NCBI GenBank assembly: GCA_021613375.1
Contig: CM038726.1
Span: 38,182,278-38,246,277 of the forward strand
Length of the DNA stretch: 64,000 nucleotides
DNA from: Megaleporinus macrocephalus
Taxonomy: Eukaryota > Chordata > Actinopteri > Characiformes > Anostomidae
Direction of reading: 5' to 3'
Shown: positions 36,805 to 46,954 of the stretch, in pieces
Layout: the number at the start of each line of letters is the position of its first letter
Position numbering within the stretch: the first letter of the stretch is position 1
Notes under the pieces: model-generated
Seen by the model: the letters and a program-made list of their open reading frames with translations, nothing else
The model's database searches: none
Told to the model about the DNA's origin: nothing
Translations under genes and position numbers: made by a program

Positions 36805-37933
36805 GTGGTCCTGTGGGGGTCCTGATCATTAAAGAACAGAGTAATAAAGTATACAGAGAATCAGATAAACTACAGTCTGTAAGTGGAGCTCCTGTATGGT
36901 CAGTGGAGCTGATACGGTGGACAGTGAGTGGAGGTCCTGTATGGTCAGTGGAGCTGATACGGTGGACAGTGAGTGGAGGTCCTGTATGGTCAGTGGAGCT
37001 GATACAGTGGACAGTGAGTGTAGGTCCTGTATGGTCAGTGGAGCTGATACAGTGGACAGTGAGTGGAGGTCCTGTATGGTCAGTGAAGCTGATACAGTGG
37101 ACAGTGAGTGGAGGTCCTGTATGATCAGTGGAGCTGATACAGTGGACAGTGAGTGGAGCTCCTGTACGATCAGTGGAGCTGATACAGTGGACAGTGAGTG
37201 GAGGTCCTGTATGGTCAGTGGAGCTGATACAGTGGACAGTGAGTGGAGGTCCTGTATGGTCAGTGGAGCTGATACAGTGGTCAGTGAGTGGAGGTCCTGT
37301 ATGGTCAGTGGAGCTGATACAGTGGACAGTGAGTGGAGCTCCTGTACGGTCAGTGAAGCTGATACAGTGGACAGTGAGTGGAGGTCCTGTATGATCAGTG
37401 GAGCTGATACAGTGGACAGTGAGTGGAGCTCCTGTACGATCAGTGGAGCTGATACAGTGGACAGTGAGTGGAGGTCCTGTATGGTCAGTGGAGCTGATAC
37501 AGTGGACAGTGAGTGGAGGTCCTGTATGGTCAGTGGAGCTGATACAGTGGTCAGTGAGTGGAGGTCCTGTATGATCAGTGGAGCTGATACAGTGGACAGT
37601 GAGTGGAGCTCCTGTATGGTCAGTGGAGCTGATACAGTGGACAGTGAGTGGAGGTCCTGTATGGTCAGTGGAGCTGATACAGTGGACAGTGAGTGGAGGT
37701 CCTGTATGGTCAGTGGAGCTGATACAGTGGACAGTGAGTGGAGGTCCTGTATGGTCAGTGAAGCTGATACAGTGGACAGTGAGTGTAGGTCCTGTATGGT
37801 CAGTGGAGCTGATACAGTGGACAGTGAGTGGAGGTCCTGTATGGTCAGTGGAGCTGATACAGTGGACAGTGAGTGGAGGTCCTGTATGGTCAGTGGAGCT
37901 GATACAGTGGACAGTGAGTGGAGGTCCTGTATG
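36805..37933. repeat. 45-bp minisatellite, ~23 copies
   Basis: Unit gtggagctgatacagtggac agtgagtggaggtcctgtatggtca, 45 bp, preceded by ~75 bp shared with gene A's intron. The unit is a multiple of 3 without stops, so frames of 360 (plus) and 378 (minus) codons remain open. They are antisense images of one array with no start context, splice context or domain. Variant units are arranged in repeated blocks. Confidence 0.95.
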
Positions 37934-38195
37934 TTTAGTGCGCTACAGAGGGAGGAATTAACCATTTACCTCGTCTAGAACCTGCTTACACTGTCACTTG
38001 TAGTCTCTGGTGATGGTTGTTGCTCTGGAGGAATGGAGTAGACGGGAGTTTTGAGAAGCTGTAGTCAGACGTCCATGTTTAAGAAGACGAGTGCTGCTGC
38101 TGATCTCTTACTTCTGAAGATGATGTCACCGCTCGGAGCTCCACTCACTCACAACCCACTTTTCACACAACCCAACTTTTTTCTGTCTGTAAACC

Positions 38196-38284
38196 ACACT
38201 TATTCACACTGGCTGTTAAATCGAAACCTGAAAAGCAGAACTGTAGAGGAAATGCTGCTCCACGGTTCCACTTTTCAGGTTTCG
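38196..38284 (+). promoter_or_regulatory. Relic of a lectin-gene 5' region with a perfect hairpin
   Basis: 38196-38256 matches the 5' block of gene B (gaaacctgaaaagcagaact gtagaggaa). Here the 14-mer cgaaacctgaaaag (38222-38235) is followed by its exact reverse complement cttttcaggtttcg (38271-38284), a 35-base loop apart. Gene B lacks the second arm. No start-codon or membrane exon was found downstream. Confidence 0.5.
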
Positions 38285-38705
38285 TAGAGAAGCTTTTCGG
38301 TCTGGCAGTGTTTACCGTATGTATAAATATATATACCGTATGAGTAAAATCAGCGTCTCTCGTTGGAACCAAGACAAAGACATTTAACACTATTAATCTG
38401 ATACAGCACTTCACACGACAGAATACAGTGAGTATCAGCAAACAGCAGAGCTAGCACACACAGCTAACACAAAACAAACAACCCAGAAACCCGTACAGAC
38501 CAGATCTGACCGGTACGAACAGAACAGCAGCAACAATTCAATATTCTACATTTAATGATGACAGTTTTAGTTTAAAATAACTGTCTGAGTTTAATGACTG
38601 CAGTTTTTACTGCATTTATTTAATTAACTTTTTTAGTTTTAAATTAAGGGTCTAAATTTAATGATTGCAGTATTGGTGATATTAGTTTGATTTACTTTGT
38701 TGAAG

Positions 38706-38985
38706 AACATCCAATGGTCAGTTCAGAATCTAAAGCTTAAGCGCAGCTGGGTTATACAGCAGGACGATAATCTCAAAGGCAGGTCCAGCTCTAAACAGCC
38801 CAGAAAAAACTAAATGAAGGTCCTGGAGTCAAAGTCCTGACCTGAATCTTATTGAGATGCTGTGGTGAGGAATAATTCTGCAGAGAAAACAGTCACGTAA
38901 AACATTCATCATCACAGGTTATCATGAACGTCTGATTGCGGATGTTCCTGCTGAGAGTCATACAACCAGTTATTAGATTAAGGGG
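38706..38985 (+). pseudogene. Tc1-like transposase fragment (C-terminal part)
   Basis: Contains aagcgcagctgggttatac agcaggac, gtcaaagtcctgacctgaat, cttattgagatgctgtgg and ccaaccagttattag-like sequence (acaaccagttattagatta). These are signature phrases of the C-terminal third of Tc1 transposase. It is broken by frameshifts, and its end ggggacaattattgtttaac is typical of the 3' flank. Confidence 0.8.
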
Positions 38986-39011
38986 GACAATTATTGTTTA
39001 ACTGAGTGAAA

Positions 39012-39134
39012 CAAGTAGAGGGACAGAGTGAACAGATGCAGGGGGACAGTAGTGTAGAGGGACAGAGTAAGCAGGAGATTGGAGACATTGGGGGACACTT
39101 GTGTAGAGGGACAGAGTGAACAGATGCAGAGGGT
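39012..39134. repeat. Short gtagagggacagagtg array
   Basis: Three or four units of gtgtagagggacagagtgaa cagatgcaggggg, the same family as the long array at 41491-44165. Confidence 0.75.
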
Positions 39135-39229
39135 TTAGAATAAATCCTCAATAAATATAACGATCATATAAAAACTGCATTTTGTGTTTACTTTTGTTTC
39201 TTTATCTTATATTAAAATAATTTGAATAC

Positions 39230-39550
39230 GTACCTGAAATACGTAAATGTGACCAATAACAAAACAAAGACATTGGACTGGACAATAAACCAGAGATAAT
39301 AAAAAACAGAGTATAACGATTCAGAACACAAAACCAGGGGGAATAAATATTTAAGGAATAAACAAAAATACCTGGGGCTAATGAAGGGGTGGGGCTATGA
39401 CCTGCACACAGGTGACACCAATGACAAGGAGGCAGGACAGGGGACACACACCAAAACAAACAACAACAAAAGCACATGGCAAGACAAAGAGGTACAGTAA
39501 ACAAAGACAGAACTAGAGAAAGGTAGGGCGGGGCTAAACAGTGTGTCACA
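39230..39550 (-). mobile_element. LTR-like or dispersed repeat (minus strand)
   Basis: On the minus strand it starts tgtgacacactgtttagccc and continues with a layout like the LTR-like block at 34576-34929 (gccccgccct, ctgtctttgtttac). Only partial similarity is seen and the ends are uncertain. Confidence 0.3.
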
Positions 39551-39708
39551 GATTTAGATTTATCATGAGTTAAACAATGCTGTCCTATGATTGGACGTCC
39601 TTATGAAATCACAGTGGAGCCTTATTTTAGCCACACCTGCAGTTTAGAGTAATATAGACTCCAGCACCCCAACCCAGGAGGAGAAGCAGTTTAGATGATG
39701 GATGTATG

Positions 39709-40624
39709 TAGGACTGGGCGATAAAACGATAACGATAATTATCGCGAAATAATGTTTCCTTGATAGAACTATAAGACGTAGTCAATAGTCGATAGAATTA
39801 AGTTCCGTCCATGTTTTGAGAGACAACACCAACAGCCAATGAGAATAAGAATAGCGCCGCCCCAAACCAATCAGAATCTCTGAACTAGAGTTCCAGCCAT
39901 TTCATATTTGGTTGAAGCTCACAGCGCAGAGTGTAGACGTAGCAGCAGCTTAACCCACGTGCTAGTAATCTGTTACTGCAGCGTCACAGTCGAGCAGAGA
40001 GAATAAAATAAGAGAAAATAAGAGAAAACGTTAAACTACTACTGAAAGAAACATGATACACGTGTTAATAATCTATAAATAATCTATAAGATAAGATAAA
40101 CAGGTAAACAGGTGCTGTCCTGCTGCTGTGGTGATGAAGCTCTACGGGATGTTTGATCTTCAAGGTCTCGTGTATAGCAGTTGTACTGTTGTGATCATCT
40201 CCACTGTGCAGAGCTGACAGAGCACCACACTGTTGTGTTTCTGTGTGAAACACTCCCACAACGTTAGATGAACGTGAGAGATTGTTTGTAGCTGCAGCTC
40301 GCGCTCCGGATAAATGCATGCTTTCAGTAGACGCGGCCACCTTAGCACGCATCGACGCAGGTTATGCTAATTGACCTAATTTCATAATTGATAAAGATAA
40401 ATATGTATATTGTAGGAGTTTGAGTGAGACGCTGAGGCAAAGTTGACTTAATAACTAAAAATCCCGAGTAGGAAACTTTTTTTACTACTGAAAACAGAAT
40501 CACTGAACCGCTATGAGTGAACATAAACAGAGTCTTCCTCAGACCCAACTTAAAGTAACAGACCAGCAACAGCCTGCTTAACACAGTGTCTGAGTGTGAA
40601 TACTGTTCATACTAATACTGCCCC

Positions 40625-40678
<54 letters not shown>

Positions 40679-40905
40679 GTGTGTTTAATACAGTTGTGTA
40701 ATGTTCTATAGTACATTTGTCTATTTGTCTGAAAATAAATCAGAGGATAAAAAACAATTTAAGAAAAAAATAATTGACATCTTCACTTACTATCTTCACA
40801 GTAAAAAAGCAGTAGTGATTTGATTTATATCATGATATATATTGATATCGACTGATATGAAAAGAATTATCGTGATGAGTTTTTTTCCCATATTGCCCAG
40901 CCCTA
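39709..40905. mobile_element. Non-autonomous hAT-like element with TSD
   Basis: Terminal inverted repeats taggactgggcgata and tattgcccagcccta enclose 1.2 kb. They are flanked by a direct atgtatg (39702-39708 and 40906-40912), extendable to 8 bp, which suits the hAT superfamily. The interior has no transposase frame. It carries an (AT)n(GT)n microsatellite at 40627-40685. Confidence 0.75.
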
Positions 40906-41490
40906 ATGTATGTTATATCTGCTTATGCCAGAGAGATGTTTCTCAATGAGATCAGCCTTTTACTGACACTGCAGTTGGTTTGCAGTCTAAAGATGGTCAC
41001 ACTGCTGAGGCATTTTTAAAAGAAAATTTTTTTTCAAATTGTATTTAGGATAGAAAGCTAAAATATGTCTTCCACAGAAGAAATATAGTCAAGTGATATG
41101 TAGGGCTGGAGATTCCCCTCTGCACCTCTAGAGGTCACTATTGCCTCAATACTGAAGTTTCTATCTCCACCTGTTTTGAAGCTCACTGGTGAACTGTACG
41201 TCGTCTGTGTTGTCTTTTCTTGTGATGTCTTATTAGCGGCACTGAACTGGTGAACTGGCATACTGGACTTTTTCCGCAGAGAGCAGAAAGAGCAGCCCAT
41301 TGGTCCATTTTCTATACTGACACTGAGCTGGACCAATCACATCTATTACTAGGCCCAACCCCTTCCTCTCTGTTTTTATGTCAGATGATGTGACTCAAGA
41401 GTCTAAAAGAAACTGAGAAACTAAAGTCCTGAGACGTTTGTGGCAAAAGTATGTAAAAAGTATGTAATATGTACGTAACATATGTTTGCT

Positions 41491-44165
41491 GTAGAGGGAC
41501 AGAGCAAGCAGGAACTGGGCAAACTGGTGTAGAGAGACAGAGTGAGCAGGAGCAGGGGGACAGTGGTGTAAAGGAATAAAGTGAGAAGGAGCAGTAGTGT
41601 AGAGGGACAGAACGCACAAAAGATTGGAGACACTGATGTAGTGGAACAGAGTGAGCAGTATCAGGGGCACTAGTGCAAAGGGACATAGTGAAAAGAGACA
41701 GGGTGAGCAGCAGCAGGGGGACACTAGTGTAAAGGGACAAAGTGAGCAAACATAGCAAAAAAACTAACCAAATATAGCATGTAATCTAAAAAAAAAAAGT
41801 CAAAACAAAATACATACCTACACTAGGCTAGGCTAGGCTAATTAATAAAAGATACAAAGGATGGCGCCCGCCCCTGACCTAAAGCCTAAGTGATGGGGAT
41901 GTAGGAGCACGCTCCTTCTTACCTGTCCAGTTCAACAACCACTAACGGTTCCTTCAACCATGATCCGAGCAGTGGATCCAAAACAAGGATCAGTTTGTTT
42001 CACAAGCCTGCCGGCTGTAACTTTCCAAGTTCAACACACAACTTGCTGCCTGCCGCATGGCCCAAGCTACTCCTCCTCTATGGCTCCATCTTGGTCTCTC
42101 CCTCTTGCCTCCCTATTCCCCTCTAGTGGTAGTCTTCATGTTGTGGCTCCACCCACTTCTCAGCAGCAGCAACCATGGAGACTGAGACAGTACCTGCAAA
42201 CATGAACATGACCCACATACACATGCACGTAAGAAGAGGGACAGAATGAGCAGCAGCAGGGGCAGCCTAGTGTAGAGGGACAAAGTGAGTAAAGCAGGGG
42301 ACATTCCTGCAAAGAGACAGTGGGCAGGAGTAGGGGGACACTAGTGTAGAGGGACAGAATGAGTAGCAGCACGGTGACCCTAGTGTAGAGGGACAAAGTG
42401 AGTAAAGCAGGGGACATTCCTGCAAAGAGACAGTGGGCAGGAGTAGGGGACACTAGTGTAGAGGGACAGAATGAGCAGCAGCACGGTGACCCTAGTGTAG
42501 AGGAACAAAGTGAGTAAAGCAGGGGACATTCCTGCAAAGAGACAGTGAGCAGGAGTAGGGGACACTAGTGTAGAGGGACAGAGTGAGTAGGAGACTAGAG
42601 ACACTGGTATACAAAGGCAGAGTGAGCAGCGGGACACTAGTGTAGAGGGACAGAGAGAGCAGGAGATTAGAGACACTGGTATACAAGGACAAAGTGAGCA
42701 GGAGCTGGGGGACACTTGTGTAGAAGGAAAGAGTGAGCAGCAGTAGAGTAGTGTAAAGGTAGTGAGTGAGCAGGAGCTGGGGGTTACACTGACACTAGTG
42801 TAGAGGAAACCGGGGGGACACTCCTGTAGAGGAACAGAATGAGCAGGAGGAGAGTGGTGTAGAGGGACAGAATGAGTAAAGCAGGGGTCATTCCTGCAAA
42901 GAGACAGTGAGCAGGAGTAGGGGACACTAGTGTAGAGGGACAGAGTGAGTAGGAGACTAGAGACACTGGTATACAAAGGCAGAGTGAGCAGGGGGACACT
43001 AGTGTAGAGGGACAGAGTGAGCAGGAGATTAGACACTGGTATACAAGGACAAAGTGAGCAGGAGCTGGTGAACACTTGTGTAGAGGGAAGGAGTGAGCAG
43101 CAGTAGAGTAGTGTAAGGAGAGCTGAGGGTTATACTGAAACTAGTGTAGAGGGAAGGAGTGAGCAGCAGTAGAGTAGTGTAAGGAGAGCTGAGGGTTATA
43201 CTGAAACTAGTGTAGAGGGAAGGAGTGAGCAGCAGTAGAGTAGTGTAAGGAGAGCTGAGGGTTATACTGAAACTAGTGTAGAGGGAAGGAGTGAGCAGCA
43301 GTAGAGTAGTGTAAGGAGAGCTGAGGGTTATACTGACACTAGTGTAGAGGGAAGGAGTGAGCAGCAGTAGGGTAGTGTAAGGAGAGCTGAGGGTTATACT
43401 GACACTAGTGTAGAGGGAAGGAGTGAGCAGCAGTAGAGTAGTGTAAGGAGAGCTGAGGGTTATACTGAAACTAGTGTAGAGGGAAGGAGTGAGCAGCAGT
43501 AGAGTAGTGTAAGGAGAGCTGAGGGTTATACTGACACTAGTGTAGAGGGAAGGAGTGAGCAGCAGTAGAGTAGTGTAAGGAGAGCTGAGGGTTATACTGA
43601 AACTAGTGTAGAGGGAAGGAGTGAGCAGCAGTAGGGTAGTGTAAGGAGAGCTGAGGGTTATACTGACACTAGTGTAGAGGGAAGGAGTGAGCAGCAGTAG
43701 AGTAGTGTAAGGAGAGCGGAGGGTTATACTGACACTAGTGTAGAGGGAAGGAGTGAGCAGCAGTAGAGTAGTGTAAGGAGAGCTCAGGGTTATACTGACA
43801 CTAGTGTAGAGGGAAGGAGTGAGCAGCAGTAGAGTAGTGTAAGGAGAGCTCAGGGTTATACTGAAACTAGTGTAGATGGAAGGAGTGAGCAGCAGTAGGG
43901 TAGTGTAAGGAGAGCTGAGGATTATACTGACACTAGTGTAGAGGGAAGGAGTGAGCAGCAGTAGAGTAGTGTAAGGAGAGCTGAGGGTCACTGACACTAG
44001 TGTTGGGGGAAACGGAGGGACACTCCTGTAGAGGAACAGAATGAGCAGGAGTAGAGTAGTGTAGAAGGACAGAGTGAGCCAGAGTTGGGGGACACTAATG
44101 TAGAGAGAAACAGGGGGTGGGCTCACTACTGTAGAGAGACAGAGTGAGCAGGAGGAGGGGACACT
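41491..44165. repeat. Complex minisatellite, gtagagggacagagtgagca family
   Basis: Two blocks (41491-41760 and 42232-44165) of units around gtgtagagggacagagtgag caggag. The part 43075-43990 is homogenised into a 66-bp unit (ctagtgtagagggaaggagt, gagcagcagtagagtagtgt, aaggagagctgagggttata, ctgaaa) of ~14 copies. That explains the 380-codon minus-strand Ser/Leu/Thr frame. Confidence 0.92.
41761..42231. other. Unique insert between two minisatellite blocks
   Basis: About 470 bp without repeat units. An 81-codon open frame (41960-42205, plus) has no recognisable motif. It may be an insertion into the array; family not recognised. Confidence 0.4.
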
Positions 44166-44694
44166 GATCATTGTGGACCACCGGGGCCAAAAATGCCAGG
44201 GCCAGTTTTTTGTCCCAGTCCAGTCTGTCTTGAGTGTGTGACCTCTGGACTGATCACCCCTCGGACTCTCTGTAGCTGATCACAGGACTGTGCAGTGTAA
44301 GTGTTAGAGCGTCTGTCACGTCTCACCAGACTGGTTTTGGTGTACACTTCCAGTAACACATCACTCCTGACTCATCGCTCACCACAACGAAGTGACACGG
44401 CATCAGCAGTGAGAGTGTGAGAGTGTACGGGTCAGTGAAAAACTGTCTGACTCACACGTGATCTTCCTTCAGCTCCTCTCTGCTGAAGAGGATCTGAACG
44501 ATGTGATCACTGATGTCTGGAAAAATAGAACCACCGTGTGATCTTCGACCCTCCAGATGGCACTGCATGAGAAAATGCGGGTTCGGGAATGCTTCGGAAT
44601 TCCGTCCTCACCTACACAGAAGCGCTCCCGAGTCTTTGTGGACAGTGGGAGTGAACTAAAACAGTCCTATCTTATCACTGGTACATCTGGATGC

Positions 44695-45560
44695 TACAGC
44701 GACGCAGTTACATTTACATTTACGGCATTTAGTAGACGCTCTCATCCAGAGCGACTTCCAGAAGTGCTTAGTGTTCGGTCAGAGTATGAGTATCTCTATC
44801 TAGTACAAACAGGTTTAAGTCCAAACTACTCTTAAACTCAAACACTGCTATAAACTAGAGCCAGTGCTGATACCTAGAAAGAAGAAAACTAAATATAAGA
44901 TTAGACACAGAGCAACACCTAGCAACACTGGAACACCTACAGAGAAGAGAATAAATACACTACATACAGTATCAGCGCAGTACTCATCCAGAGTTCCTAG
45001 AAGATCAAGTGCAATTAAGGTTTCTACCACTGCTTCAGTAGATCAGTGTTTATAAGTTCTTCACAAAGAGTCTGAGTTTGAAGACCGTGAGAGAGTTTGC
45101 TGTTCGGACACCCAGTAGAAGTTCGTTCCACCATCTGGGCTCCAGGACAGAGAAGCGTCTTGTCGCGTGTCTTCCATGAATCTTAAGTGATGGTGGGTCA
45201 AGCCGAGCCGTACTTGAAGCGCGAAGGGCTCGAGGTGCAGATCGACTTTTGACCATTGCCATAAGGTCAGGAGGAGCTGGTGCGTTCTTGGCTTTGTAGG
45301 CATCAGAACTTTAAACTGAATGTGAGCAGCTACAGGAAGCCAGTGAAGGGAGCGCAGCAGTGGAGTGATATGAGTGAACTTGGGGAGATTGAAGACGAGC
45401 CTTGCTGCTGTTGAGGGTGTAGCAGATGGCTCTGGTAAAGAGGAGAACTTGTTGGTGTCAGCAGGACAGGAGGGCGGTCACTATCTCAGGAAGAGTAAAG
45501 AGGCAGAGTTAGTTCTGGTTTGGATCAGAGGATGTGATGTATTTCAGAGTGAAGCTGGTG
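44695..45560. mobile_element. Dispersed teleost repeat cluster
   Basis: Contains ttacatttacatttacggca tttagtagacgctctcatcc agagcgactt (44708-44757), a phrase dispersed widely in teleost genomes. About 350 bp later comes cacccagtagaagttcgttc caccatctgggctccaggac agagaagcgtctt, which commonly belongs to the same composite repeats. Family assignment is uncertain and the short open frames look incidental. Confidence 0.5.
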
Positions 45561-45828
45561 ACTCCAGCAGATCTGATTCTTCTGAACCAGAACAACATAG
45601 ACATAAGACCACTCTGAGACACTGGGGTCCCTCCACTCCACTCTAAACAAACCTGTGTGATCCTGTGAAGTGGTGGGACAACAGCACCAACATTCCAGTT
45701 TACCATAAACCTCTGTGTCCATGATCTGCTCCCCTTATCAGTTACCAACATCTGTCCTGGTATGAGGGCTTCAGTGCCCTCTGCATGGGTCGCTGTCCAA
45801 AGGAAGTCATGTTTCTTTATTTTTGTTC

Positions 45829-45831
<3 letters not shown>

Positions 45832-45864
<33 letters not shown>
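45832..45864. repeat. (AT)n(AG)n microsatellite
   Basis: Short dinucleotide run ~50 bp upstream of the first visible neck exon of gene C. Confidence 0.9.
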
Positions 45865-45865
<1 letters not shown>

Positions 45866-45917
45866 ACTTGTGAAGATATGATGAAAGTAATTTTCCCTCC
45901 TGTTTATGATGTTGCAG

Positions 45918-46901
45918 CTGCAAGAAAACAACTAAGGTCTGACGTGAACAAACCACAAGTTTCTGGTGAGCAGCACCCCCACAAACCCAGCACTAGTGGT
46001 TCAGCGTACAAACCCTACCACCGTAAACATAGTGAATAGTGTGTGTTTCTTTATTAAAGCTATATAAGTAAGAACAGCCTGTACAGTGAACACACTAAAC
46101 TATGATATTTTCATTTTTCATGATGTTTCATGGCTTGGAAAGACGTCTGGTTCCATTGAGTTACATTAAAAGTGAAGTATTTTTTCCTCCATCTGTGAAG
46201 TCACTGTTTTGGGGATGCCGGGCTCAGACAGCAGAGATATGCTGAGCTGCTGGAATGGAAGTGTTGTGTTCTTGAACTTTAATGCTTGTGATGTTGCAGC
46301 TGCAGAAAACCAGCGAACCGTGGAAGTGAGCAGAGCAGATGTTGCCGGTGAGGAACTTATTGATTAGATCTCCTGCAACTTAACACACAATCAGATTAAC
46401 ATGTTCACCTCAGTTCTATGTTCAGGATTATGACCGTGGAGCTTTTCTCTGGTAGTATATAGAAAATGACATTCACACGTGCCTGTTTCAGGGGGGCTCA
46501 TTATCAGGTTGGCCTGGTTTTAGATGGTCGTCTGTGAAATGTCAGCAGTGTTATGTTTGTATTGTCTGATTTTTTTTTTGTTTTGTTTTGTTTGTAAACT
46601 CGAGCAGATCTTCCACAAATCAAGAAGTTCAAAAAAGAACTGAAAGACTTGCCCTTCACTGTGAGCTGGTTTTGTTTGTATCTGTAGGAGAAGCTGAGGG
46701 TGAAGAGCTTTGGCGTCTCCACAGTAACAAGTTCTATCTGTTCTGGGAAGCTGAAGGGAGCTGCACCAATGCCACAAAGTTCTGTGAAGATAGAAACTCT
46801 AGAATTGGCACCGTCACAGACGAGAACAAGGTACCTGTGCAGAATCTGAAGGAATATAAAAGTATATTCTTAAAAAAAGAATTAAATTAAATAATAAAAC
46901 T

Positions 46902-46954
<53 letters not shown>

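Noticed and set aside
36829..37978. Antiparallel open frames of 378 and 360 codons
   Set aside because: Both are generated by a 45-bp stop-free tandem unit. There is no splice context or family, and the motif is present once in gene A's intron as non-coding sequence.
41960..42205. 81-codon plus-strand frame
   Set aside because: No recognisable motif, no splice support, and embedded between repeat blocks.
43029..44171. 380-codon Ser/Leu/Thr-rich minus-strand frame
   Set aside because: It is exactly the 66-bp array; the period is a multiple of 3 and composition follows the unit.
44557..44835. 92-codon frame
   Set aside because: Its second half translates a dispersed teleost repeat (ttacatttacggcatttag).
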